From assembly GCA_022508285.1 (NCBI GenBank), contig JAFLVN010000003.1, positions 45,360 through 109,359 on the forward strand: 64,000 nt of DNA, given 5' to 3'. The position numbers and the translations under genes are program-made. Origin of the DNA: Clostridiales bacterium. GTDB lineage: Bacteria > Bacillota > Clostridia > Christensenellales > Borkfalkiaceae. The stretch's first letter is position 1, and each line of letters opens with the position of its first letter. Below the pieces are notes generated by a model. The model ran no database searches. It had not been told where the DNA came from and worked only from the letters and a program-made list of their open reading frames with translations. Below, piece after piece: positions 12,801 to 20,954 of this stretch.

Positions 12801-14439
12801 TGCAAGCATTGACCTTAAAAACGTAACTGAAATAGGCAAGGGCGCATTTACAGAGTGCAAAATACTCCAAACGGTAACAAACCTTGACAAGGTTGTAACC
12901 ATTGGCGACATGGCGTTTGCAAAGACTACAATCACGGAAACAAATAAGTCCGAGTACAAACACATTGCAGATCTCAACCTTGCAAGTGCCAAAACCATCG
13001 GTGAAATGGCGTTCTTCAACATGGATTCAACTACGCTTTCCATACCCGTTGCAGAATCTATAGGTGCTCAGGCGTTTGCCGGTATTCAAATCAAAACGCT
13101 CACAATTCCTGAAACTCTCAGGAAATATGGCTCAGGCGCATTCATGTCGGCAGATAAGCTTGCAACCGTAGCAGTAAAGGTAGGCAACGACTACTTCTTC
13201 GCAAATAACAACGTGCTCTACAGGCGCTTAGTTGTAAACAATAAAATCACTGACAAATACGAGCTTTGCCTGTATCCCGCAGGACGTGTTGGAACGGAAT
13301 ACACCGTACTCGACGGCACCGTCTCCGTACAGAGCTGGGCGTTCTCTTATCTCAATTATAATAAAGATAACGCAAGCTCAGGTAACTGGCTTGCCACGGT
13401 GACCCTGCCCTACAGCTTAAAGACGATAGGTGTATCTGCTTTCTACGGATCGCCCTCTATAACAAGGTACAACTTCCAGAGCATTGCGGCGCCTACGCTT
13501 CTCTCTGAGTGGTGGGATTTATCCGTCCGCAACACAGTGATTGACGGCTACGAACTCTCGTTCGATGCCTTCCGCACACTGTTCTTCAACAACTTCCGTC
13601 AGAGCATACTCGATTATTTCTCAGGTATGGGCGGCATGGCTAAAAGCGATATCACACTCGCATATCCTTCAAACGGAACGGGCTACACGAATTTGCCTTA
13701 CAGACTGTTCTTTGATGAGAAAACGGTAAGTCTCGGTGAGCTCATGGAAGACGACACCAGAGAATTCAATGAAATCATTGACGGAATCGACCTCGACGAT
13801 ATAAGAGCTTTGGCTTCGCTGAATCCCAAAAATGAAAGCGACAAGGCAAAAGTTGAAGAGATTTCCGAGCTTATAAAATACGCTCACGGCATATACAACA
13901 ACAAGGCCTCGAGAGCTAAGCAGCGCGACTTCATCGGCGAAGATAGATATAATACGCTCGTTAAAATAGAGGAAATCTTAAAGCCTATAAAGGAGACCTT
14001 CGGCATACCCGTAAACGTTGCACTCGTTTCGGTTGACGCTTCAAGTAAGCACAGGTCGCAGTACAAGACGGGCGAGACCTTTGACATGAAGGGACTTGTA
14101 TTGCTTGTAACCTATGATGACTACTCAACTGAAATAGTCACCGACATCAGCGGCGTAACTATCAATTCAGCTTATGCCGGTGAACTGTCCGAAGACGACA
14201 AAGTTGTAGGTCTTGAGTACGAGGGTATATCATTCAGAGTATCCATCACGGTATCCGACTCATACAACGGTGGATCGGGAAATAATCCTTCAAACGACGG
14301 CAAGGGCAAGAAGGGCTGCGGCGGTTGCGGTTCCATCGATATCGGAACGACGATCGGCGGAATGGGCTTAATGCTCTTAACTCTTACCGGTGCAATAGTA
14401 CTTGCAGGCAAACTGCGCCGCAAGTCGAACAATCAGTAA
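6850..14439 (+). CDS. Subtilisin-like (S8) surface protease with PA-like insert, Ig-like and BspA-type LRR_5 domains, C-terminal TM segment
   Basis: Catalytic triad motifs VAILDTGLDYTH, NQHGVHVAGIVAG, GTSMATPNLAGLMALVRA; many AF.GC..L..I.IP LRR_5 units; C-term GCGGCGSIDIGTTIGGMGLMLLTLTGAIVLAGKLRRK. Confidence 0.9.
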   Translation: MKFKTKKFVYAALSLTMASTIAASQIITYANESKSVAGTSELVQEASFKNVTGSLDLSEIVKNNLSNQVVDYGEEEEVRNITGTNVTKTVMISLNTESISESKGSDMTVAEYLDTSAGQKALRRINESQSKLLTDIAASGIAYKEVARYNTLLNAVAIEINTAHFNKIRKMSGVSMAGISKTYSALSAVEVQENYSKIYGTGIYDTTSILDKYDGSGITVAILDTGLDYTHEAFSYDPEGEVAFDKEHIERAFELGTLKAAQRSPGLTADDVYLSKKVPFVFDYADDDADVYPSYNQHGVHVAGIVAGKAKTYVDKDGNVVDDFSGHPEYPYAFLGAAPNAQLVICKTFTDDLDSEDLGGATSEDLVAALDDCATLGVDIVNMSLGTASGFYNIEIDGDDEGLMLSTCYKRLKGLGVSLIAAAGNEYSSGFGSEFGTNLASNPDSGTVGSPSTFTGSLSVASVNGQMAPYLVANADNGSSSQYANVAVFYNESNDANSVPFNFAEEMLDYKTTGKTEGKFTYLVIPGVGRPGDYSTTVKKRLASKQSGEKIIVVVRRGSINFQEKVENASALGADGIIVYNNVPGTIRMSLGEIEESKRIPAISIDMNTGSLLTADPNNPGRQRSEGKIEINITPGEAYEAGPFMNDYSSWGATPSLELKPDITSHGGEILSAVAGGYQEMSGTSMATPNLAGLMALVRAYVKDYLDENEPGYTNARLTQLCYQIVMSSATLLKDPNGLPYSPRKQGAGLATLDNIFGTQAYLYTKEGEKYAPEDDRPKIELRDDKEKKGEYEFTFYARNFGESTLTFNLVSHFFTETLASDGLAVAEQAHLLNGPVEFKVDGVSKSTVTLEAGASVPVTVKLKLSKDDIDYLKKFVNGMYVEGFISLVSQTGEQCDLNLPFMGFYGDWTAAPMLDYNAYEVAEFEKDTSLSDAERPHESVYATQLFSTYYNGRYAVPMGGFAYLQDEDATQKIYTTEEYASISRYNEYYGATSMENYLTSTGLRALYAGLLRNAEIVTYDIYNEDTGEIIYSDAKYRIGKAYAMGGSPTPALVDMKLTPDELGLENNGKYRIEFKFYMNADDKGKEVSYKNTFSSTFYVDYDAPVLEQSRIRYYDYKDGNRIKQKVYLDLDIYDNHYPQAVLLCYEEEGADPDSDDPVTVNLATEYVTPVFNPVKNGTNTVSIEITDIVDKYKDKLYVQLDDYSLNHNVYQITWNETNSRLTESEFSFVLNDRVTKSTDNTGKVRYDLQLEVNEMYRVELDCGSANASNYEWSTTNGNRIALKKNEIFGLSAGQSGTANATVTVKDPKSGNTCVLNVTVVDKGRTLTNPTGLSFGPIEDAYKALKKASGTVEVNAGQRFALEVVVDPWYYTLSVKDLKYTWTSSNPEIAEVDENGNVHTFNKRGTTTIVAETRIPGTNSRFTATVILSVKDPFNIESMILNKYYGDEEIVYIPNDKNVMYIGEEAFKDNTTMKVVVLPKTLTEISERAFLNCTALEKIYLIDITDDNALPIADLAALHLINADAFMGCENLKELNLTNAKVVTIGARAFADCDKLEKIVYMEKIGTAYDGAFKGCTSLEEIDITGLHTASANVFEGCTGLETVKIGHYTALCEGMFYGCTNLQTVTIKAPRIGGSKRVYGIMGGGAFENCTSLTTVNFENDTKLNGGTWDSVFRINPYAFAGCSNLATVNFGDVSVSYIGDYAFSGTAITSFTMPSGDPVLGENIFGGKSVNITWANYTKESDGAIYKDTTLILAPATISSNFTPRTGTTEIAAYAFASSKFSNGATVTIPETVTFIGEGAFKGAGITSITIPSNVTEIAAYAFANTKLTSITINSNITSIGEGAFSGCSDLTNIDFAGTSTVNYIGDSAFSGTAITNITVPQSVKTMGSRVFENCKQLTTATLTAVTELGEYTFFGCTALTTATFGDEATASGNYTFFPGTYFKNESGVLVQKYYDSSLTTVTLGDGITSIGEGVFWYCVNLASIDLKNVTEIGKGAFTECKILQTVTNLDKVVTIGDMAFAKTTITETNKSEYKHIADLNLASAKTIGEMAFFNMDSTTLSIPVAESIGAQAFAGIQIKTLTIPETLRKYGSGAFMSADKLATVAVKVGNDYFFANNNVLYRRLVVNNKITDKYELCLYPAGRVGTEYTVLDGTVSVQSWAFSYLNYNKDNASSGNWLATVTLPYSLKTIGVSAFYGSPSITRYNFQSIAAPTLLSEWWDLSVRNTVIDGYELSFDAFRTLFFNNFRQSILDYFSGMGGMAKSDITLAYPSNGTGYTNLPYRLFFDEKTVSLGELMEDDTREFNEIIDGIDLDDIRALASLNPKNESDKAKVEEISELIKYAHGIYNNKASRAKQRDFIGEDRYNTLVKIEEILKPIKETFGIPVNVALVSVDASSKHRSQYKTGETFDMKGLVLLVTYDDYSTEIVTDISGVTINSAYAGELSEDDKVVGLEYEGISFRVSITVSDSYNGGSGNNPSNDGKGKKGCGGCGSIDIGTTIGGMGLMLLTLTGAIVLAGKLRRKSNNQ

Positions 14440-14479
14440 AAAGGCCTAAAAGGCTAAAAATAACAGAGGAATAATTACA

Positions 14480-16009
14480 GTGAAAACTAAAATTAAACTC
14501 CTTATAATTTTAATCGCAACATTTGCAGTCACCATGATTGCAGGGCTCTTAGCCGGCTGCATAGGCGAAATAAACGCCTTTGAGCAGGCACAGCAAATGG
14601 GTTATACTTGTGCAGTAACCTACTACACCAACGGTGGCGCTTTCAGCGAGAAGAATACCGCCGACCTTAAATCGTATAAAACGGTTTATTACAAGCCCGG
14701 CACACCTATATTCAATATTATAGATGATGCTACAAGCCAGGGACTTATAATTTCCCGTGAGAATTTTATATTTACAGGTTGGGAGTATTGCGAACTCGAG
14801 GATGGCAAACCCGTACTCAGGGGCTACAACCAAGAGCGTGTAGATTATCTTGACAACGGCTCAATTGATAAAGAAAACGGAGCCAATTCCGGTTTGCAGG
14901 TACCTGAAGACGAAAAGAAGTTTCTTGCCGATACTGACGGTACAAAAGTATTCGAGGATGAAAATGGCGATCCGGTTAAGGTAAAGCTTGAAAAGGGCGA
15001 CCATATCTTTATCGGCGCTACGTGGGAAAGAGACAACTTGCTTCAATTCAAACTTGTGACCGATGAACCCATGACGGTAACCGTTAAAGACGATTTGGGA
15101 CAGGATGAAGTAAAAACTTTTGAAAACGGCGATACATTCTACGAAAGATCTTTCTCGGCAACTAATGCGAGCGGAAAACGTTACGAGCTTGTTTATGCCG
15201 ATTCTTTCAATCCTCAAATGACCTTCAGCGAGGGTGATGTGCGCAGCTATATTTACCTATATGAAGATCCGGAATGTACAAAACCCCTTCCCGACACAGG
15301 TTGGTCATTCTACGAGGGATTCGATGAAGATGGTGAACCCAACGTCTTTGTTTACGCAAAGTATCTTAAGGGCGAGTGGAATGTAATTACAAAAGGTGAA
15401 GATTTTGCCGAAATGTTTAATGCCGAAGAGCCGGGTAATTACTTTATAGCATTGGATATTGAATGCAGTACCAAGACACAATTCAGTATGAAGGATGAAA
15501 GCTACGTCTTCAATCACAATGTAGTTGGCTATAGTGAGAATTGTAAAGTTTCGAAAGTTTCCATTGGTTACGGTCCCGAATCAGGTGTGTACGGTGATAA
15601 TCTTGACGGCGGTAAAAACTATTCCATTTTCGGAACTTTGGGCGCCAATGCAAAATTAATCAATTTCACATTAGAAAATATACGGCTTAAGCTTCGTGCT
15701 ATATCGGGAATAACAAGTATTTATGTAGTTATGTCCGATATGGTTGAAGGTGCAAAGTTAGAAAACTTCTATATTGATGGAATTTCACTTACTCTAACTG
15801 CAAACCGTACTCCAACCACAATTGACAGAGTTTCCAACTTCGTGGATAATAACAACGCATATACGAACACTACCAACTGGTTATATGGCGGATTTACAAC
15901 TGACGCGGAGTTTATATCTGAGCACGGCGATATCGTTAAAAATGCCGAGTTGACGATTAACGGCACCAAAATTAATCTTTCCGCTGCGGAAGAGCAAGCC
16001 GAAGAATAA
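14480..16009 (+). CDS. Surface lipoprotein, unknown function
   Basis: Lipobox MIAGLLAGC; TYYTNGGAF (InlB/List-Bact repeat-like); co-directional with flanking operon genes. Confidence 0.6.
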   Translation: MKTKIKLLIILIATFAVTMIAGLLAGCIGEINAFEQAQQMGYTCAVTYYTNGGAFSEKNTADLKSYKTVYYKPGTPIFNIIDDATSQGLIISRENFIFTGWEYCELEDGKPVLRGYNQERVDYLDNGSIDKENGANSGLQVPEDEKKFLADTDGTKVFEDENGDPVKVKLEKGDHIFIGATWERDNLLQFKLVTDEPMTVTVKDDLGQDEVKTFENGDTFYERSFSATNASGKRYELVYADSFNPQMTFSEGDVRSYIYLYEDPECTKPLPDTGWSFYEGFDEDGEPNVFVYAKYLKGEWNVITKGEDFAEMFNAEEPGNYFIALDIECSTKTQFSMKDESYVFNHNVVGYSENCKVSKVSIGYGPESGVYGDNLDGGKNYSIFGTLGANAKLINFTLENIRLKLRAISGITSIYVVMSDMVEGAKLENFYIDGISLTLTANRTPTTIDRVSNFVDNNNAYTNTTNWLYGGFTTDAEFISEHGDIVKNAELTINGTKINLSAAEEQAEE

Positions 16010-16066
16010 ACTGAATAAAAATTAATAAAAAAAACAATAAACGATAAAAAGTTTAGGAGGACAGTA

Positions 16067-18793
16067 ATGAATAAATTTTTAAAGACGGCTTTGTGCGCAG
16101 GGCTTTGCGGTACTATGCTTTTTGCCACTGCGTGCAACAACAAAGGGGGCGGCGGTTCTTCCGTTGAGTACAACAACCCTGAAACCCGTGCGCTTGCACT
16201 TTCAATAAGCGCTCCCGACGGCAACTTTAATCCCTTCTTCTATACCTCGGCGCCCGACGGTCAGGTAATAAACATGACTCAGGCATCGCTGATAACCGCA
16301 GATACCGATGCAAGCGGTAAGGTTTACGCTGCGGCAGGTGAAGAATATCCCACGGTTGCAAAGGACTTCAGAGTTATCTTCCGTAACGCTAACGGAGTTG
16401 AGGTTGACTCCACACAGGCAGCAAAGGACGGTACAACTGAGTACGAGTTCCTCATTAAAAAGGGTATGAAGTTCTCTGACGGTACAGAACTCACCATAAA
16501 GGATGTTCTCTTCAACTTCTACGTATATCTTGACACGGCATACACCGGTTCCAACACTATGTATTCCGTTGATATTCAGGGTCTCAAAGCATACCAGAAC
16601 AACGATGCAAACCTTGCCGACGATGCAAATACAGACGACGAAATCGTTGCTTTGGCTCAAATGAGAATGCAAAAGCTCATAGACTTCAGCGAAAACAGTA
16701 CTGAAAACCCTCTCGACTCTGAAGGCAAAGAAGATTTAGAGAAAATTAGGGAGTTATATAGTGAAGAGCTTGAATCAGACTGGACTTCAATTGAAACCAG
16801 CTGGGCAGAGACCTTCAAAGACAACTACACCTTCACTGCTGCATGGCAGGCATATCTCTATCAGGAAGGTATTGTTGAGTCTCAGTACAAGTATTTCAAA
16901 ATAGACGGCGTTGACGTTCTCTATGAAATCAGAAAGGACGAGAATGGTAATATAATTGATCCCTCAAACAGGGTAGCATACGATGCCGGTAAAGTTGTAA
17001 CAACTCTCGATCCTTGGGAGGAAACCGCATATCCCTCGCCCGAAAACCCCGGATTTGTTGACGCAAAAATTCAACAGGTTATCGTAGATTACAATGCCGC
17101 AACTTCTGCAGAAGAGATAGAGCAGTATATCCGCGATAACGGCGGTGACGAAGATAATGCATTAAGAGAATTGACAAAGAAATTCTGCATTGAAACTGTA
17201 TATGACCAGTATTTCACTCTTGATACCCAAGTCGGCGAAATTCTTATGTTCTGGGCAACAGGCGATACGGCATACACCTATTTCGTTGCAAGCGAGCGCG
17301 AAAAGAAACTTACCCAAAGCTTAAACCCTATGTATTATATCAAGGGTATTCAAACAGATAAAGTTACTACGTTCTCAAGCTCTGTTGGTAACTCCGACTA
17401 TAGCTATGGCGCAACTTACAATCTTGACGGCGAGTACGACGTGCTCAGAATAGTAGTAAATAAGGTTGACCCTGCGGCTATATGGCAGTTCGGTATTTCC
17501 GTTGCTCCTATGCATTATTATTCGGGAACTTATGAAAACGTAAACTATATCACCCGTGCTACCGCAGCCGACAACAACGGTATAGCTACCGATGCCGACC
17601 AATTCGGCGTAAAGCGCGGCGACACCAAATTCTTTGAGAAAGTTATAAAAGCAAACAGCGGTGTGCCCGTTGGTGCAGGTCCCTACATTGCTTCCACAAC
17701 CAATGGCGGCAAAGCTACCAAAAAGTCAGAGTTCTTATCAAACAATATCGTTTATTTCGAGCGCAACACCAACTTCCATACAATGGGCGCAGAAATCAAT
17801 GACGCAAAAATTAAATATCTCCGCTACAAGGTTATCGATGACGACAGAATCATCAACTCTGTAATTCAGGGTGCAATCGACTACGGTGAACCCTCGGCAA
17901 GTACCACAAACCAGACAACCGTAAATAAAAACCTCGGCGTTCTCGGCCAAGAATCTTACGATACCAACGGCTACGGATATGTTGGAATTAACCCCACCTA
18001 CGTACCCGACCACCTCGTAAGACAGATGATAATGAGCGCAATGAATACGTCTTTGGCTAAAAAGTACTATGGTGATCTTGGCAAAGTCCTTTACAGACCT
18101 ATGTCAAGAACGTCTTGGGCATATCCTACCGATGCGACTACTTATTATCCGTCGATGGACTCAGCAACAATCAAATCAACGTTAATGGCAAACGGCTATT
18201 CAATGAAAAACGGCATATTGACTAACGATAAAACCGGTCACCAGCTCAAGTACACATTCACAATAGCCGGCGGTACTACAGATCACCCCGCATATCAGAT
18301 GTTCCAGGAGGCAATGAAGACTCTCAATCAGGCAGGCTTCCAAATCTCCGTTTCAACCGACCAAACCGCGCTCATCAAGCTCGCAAAGGGTCAGCTCACC
18401 GTTTGGGCGGCAGCATGGTCAACAGGCGTAGATCCCGATATGTATCAGGTATATCATAAGGATTCCAACGCAACCAGCGTACTCAACTGGGGCTACAGAA
18501 CAATCCTCAACGATACAAACGACATCTATAATTATGAAAAGGGTTTAGTCAACGATATAAGTGACAAAATCGAAGAGGGCAGAAAGTATCTTGCCGAGAG
18601 CCGTCGTAAAGAAATTTACGCAGAGTGCCTTGACATGGTAATGGATCTGGCAGTAGAGCTTCCCATCTATCAGCGTTCGGATTTATGTATTTACAATAAA
18701 AATATAATCGATCCTTCAACTTTGAATGCTAAACCCAACTCAACTATTGGTCTTATCGATAGGATTTGGAATGTAAACTACTACGTTAAATAA
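16067..18793 (+). CDS. Oligopeptide ABC transporter substrate-binding lipoprotein (SBP family 5), enlarged
   Basis: Lipobox LFATAC, FSDGTELTIKDVLFNFYVYLD, C-terminal ELPIYQRSDLCIYNKNIID; immediately upstream of OppBCDF-type genes. 908 aa is unusually long. Confidence 0.88.
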   Translation: MNKFLKTALCAGLCGTMLFATACNNKGGGGSSVEYNNPETRALALSISAPDGNFNPFFYTSAPDGQVINMTQASLITADTDASGKVYAAAGEEYPTVAKDFRVIFRNANGVEVDSTQAAKDGTTEYEFLIKKGMKFSDGTELTIKDVLFNFYVYLDTAYTGSNTMYSVDIQGLKAYQNNDANLADDANTDDEIVALAQMRMQKLIDFSENSTENPLDSEGKEDLEKIRELYSEELESDWTSIETSWAETFKDNYTFTAAWQAYLYQEGIVESQYKYFKIDGVDVLYEIRKDENGNIIDPSNRVAYDAGKVVTTLDPWEETAYPSPENPGFVDAKIQQVIVDYNAATSAEEIEQYIRDNGGDEDNALRELTKKFCIETVYDQYFTLDTQVGEILMFWATGDTAYTYFVASEREKKLTQSLNPMYYIKGIQTDKVTTFSSSVGNSDYSYGATYNLDGEYDVLRIVVNKVDPAAIWQFGISVAPMHYYSGTYENVNYITRATAADNNGIATDADQFGVKRGDTKFFEKVIKANSGVPVGAGPYIASTTNGGKATKKSEFLSNNIVYFERNTNFHTMGAEINDAKIKYLRYKVIDDDRIINSVIQGAIDYGEPSASTTNQTTVNKNLGVLGQESYDTNGYGYVGINPTYVPDHLVRQMIMSAMNTSLAKKYYGDLGKVLYRPMSRTSWAYPTDATTYYPSMDSATIKSTLMANGYSMKNGILTNDKTGHQLKYTFTIAGGTTDHPAYQMFQEAMKTLNQAGFQISVSTDQTALIKLAKGQLTVWAAAWSTGVDPDMYQVYHKDSNATSVLNWGYRTILNDTNDIYNYEKGLVNDISDKIEEGRKYLAESRRKEIYAECLDMVMDLAVELPIYQRSDLCIYNKNIIDPSTLNAKPNSTIGLIDRIWNVNYYVK

Positions 18794-18814
18794 ATAATTA
18801 TAACGGATGTTAAA

Positions 18815-19810
18815 ATGATTAAATATATTTTAAAAAGACTGCTTCTTTCCATATTCATTATGGTGGGCGTCTCAATGATAATTTACTTCATATTGCGAAT
18901 GATGCCGATGGACTTCATTGATAAGAAGTACATGGGTTCTAACCCCAACCCGGACTTGGAGATGCTTGCAAGGATGAAGAAAGAGCTCGGACTTGACGAC
19001 AGCAGCTTCGGCGGTATTCTAAAGGGATACTTTATGTGGCTGGGCAACTTCCTTAAGGGCGACTTGGGCACCACGTTCACAACCGATGAGCCCGTTTCGG
19101 AAGTTATAGTCAACAATATGGGAATTTCTTTCGGTATTTCCTTTGTATCGCTCATATTAGAACTCGTAATAGCAATCCCTCTCGGCATCAAGTGCGCAGT
19201 AAATCAGTACGGCAAACTCGACTACACGGCAACCGTTGTGTGCATGACCCTGATGGCGTTCCCCACGTTCTTCCTAGGTAGCTTGTTTATTCTGTTGTTC
19301 GCCGATACTCTGGGCTGGTTCGATCCGTCTCTCGGCTTACTGTCCACAACCTTACCGGTAGGCGTTTCGGGCTGGACCAAGTTTATGGATATGATTTGGC
19401 ACCTTGTTCTGCCAATGATAGTGCTCGTACTTTTAAACGTCGGCTCATACATGCGCTATCAGCGTACCAACACGCTTGAAGTGCTCAATGCCGACTACAT
19501 AAGAACTGCGCGCGCTAAGGGACTTTCCGAAGGTAAGGTAGTCTACAAGCACGTATTCCGCAACACCATGATACCTTTGGTTACCGTCATGGCTTCGTCG
19601 TTGCCCATGTTGTTCGGCGGCGCAATGATTACCGAAACGGTATTCCAAATCCCCGGTATAGGTAAAATTACTTACGATGCTTTAATGAACGGTGATATCC
19701 CGCTTGCCATGGGTTACAATATGTTTATTGCAATCCTTACGGTTTTGGGTATATTGCTTTCGGATATCATGTACGCCGTAGTTGACCCTCGCGTCAAGCT
19801 CGGAAAGTGA
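18815..19810 (+). CDS. oppB: Peptide ABC transporter permease, OppB type
   Basis: BPD_transp_1 EAA loop YIRTARAKGLSEGKVVYKHVFRNTMIPLVT; N-term MIKYILKRLLLSIFIMVGVSMIIYF. Confidence 0.92.
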   Translation: MIKYILKRLLLSIFIMVGVSMIIYFILRMMPMDFIDKKYMGSNPNPDLEMLARMKKELGLDDSSFGGILKGYFMWLGNFLKGDLGTTFTTDEPVSEVIVNNMGISFGISFVSLILELVIAIPLGIKCAVNQYGKLDYTATVVCMTLMAFPTFFLGSLFILLFADTLGWFDPSLGLLSTTLPVGVSGWTKFMDMIWHLVLPMIVLVLLNVGSYMRYQRTNTLEVLNADYIRTARAKGLSEGKVVYKHVFRNTMIPLVTVMASSLPMLFGGAMITETVFQIPGIGKITYDALMNGDIPLAMGYNMFIAILTVLGILLSDIMYAVVDPRVKLGK

Positions 19811-19817
19811 GGATAGT

Positions 19818-20951
19818 ATGGAAGAGATTAATAATCAAACAAATAATCTGCCCGAAAATGCAGACGTTCAGCTTGAAGAAGTAACTCTTCAACCCGAAGA
19901 AGCAAATCTTCAAACAGAACAGACGGATAACGACAGCTTGCACGGCGAAAACCTTACCGAAAGAGTAAAGGCTCTTTCGCCCGGTGCAACGGTTGCTAAG
20001 CGCTTTTTCCGCTCCAAACTGTCGGTTATAGGTCTTGTTACAATAATCGTGCTGTTCTTATTCGCATTTGTCGGACCGTGGATTTCGCCTTGGGGTGAAA
20101 ATGATGTTGACTATTCGAGAGCCAAACCTGCTGTCTCCGGTGGTATATTTGATTACGAGGTAGACGGCGAAGTGTACAGCGGTTACACCGTTGTTTATGA
20201 CTGGACGTCGAATATCAACGATCTCGACGGCGTTTCAAGTAAACACTGGATGGGTACGGATAACCTCGGACAGGATATCTTTACAAGGCTCATGTACGGC
20301 GGCAGAATTTCACTTACGCTCGGCTTTGTCGTAATAATTCTCGAAACAATATTGGGCGTAGTGCTGGGCGGAATTTCCGGCTACTTCGGCGGCTGGGTTG
20401 ACAACGTAATAATGCGTATAGTCGACCTACTCAGCTGTATTCCCACGATACCGTTGATGCTGATCTTCGGAACGGCGCTAAACGGTCTAGGGTTCGACAC
20501 AATGCCGTTGGCGCAATATAAACTGTATATCATAATGGGAGTGCTGACCTTGATTGGTTGGGTGGGCACTGCTCGACTTGTTCGAGGACAGATTTTGTCC
20601 TTGCGTGAGCAGGAGTTCATGCTTGCCGCCAAGTGCTCAGGTCTTTCCACAAGGTCAAAGATATTCAAGCACCTTTTGCCCAACGTAATTCCCCAGCTCA
20701 TAGTTACTATGACGTTGGGCTTGGGCGGTGTAATACTTATGGAAGCAACCTTAGGCTTCTTAAGCATAGGCGCACCTCCCGAAATGGCTACTTGGGGAAG
20801 TATGATAAACTTTGCCCAGCAACTAAGGTATAGGCAGTTCTATCCCAATATGTGGATAGGTGCGGGTGTTTGTATAACGCTTGCAATACTTGCATTTAAC
20901 TTCGTGGGCGACGGCCTAAGAGACGCCTTCGATCCCAAGATGAAGAGGTAA
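19818..20951 (+). CDS. oppC: Peptide ABC transporter permease, OppC type
   Basis: HWMGTDNLGQDIFTRLMYGGRISLTLG; EAA loop region; ATG at 19818 is the likely start. Confidence 0.92.
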   Translation: MEEINNQTNNLPENADVQLEEVTLQPEEANLQTEQTDNDSLHGENLTERVKALSPGATVAKRFFRSKLSVIGLVTIIVLFLFAFVGPWISPWGENDVDYSRAKPAVSGGIFDYEVDGEVYSGYTVVYDWTSNINDLDGVSSKHWMGTDNLGQDIFTRLMYGGRISLTLGFVVIILETILGVVLGGISGYFGGWVDNVIMRIVDLLSCIPTIPLMLIFGTALNGLGFDTMPLAQYKLYIIMGVLTLIGWVGTARLVRGQILSLREQEFMLAAKCSGLSTRSKIFKHLLPNVIPQLIVTMTLGLGGVILMEATLGFLSIGAPPEMATWGSMINFAQQLRYRQFYPNMWIGAGVCITLAILAFNFVGDGLRDAFDPKMKR

Positions 20952-20954
20952 CAA

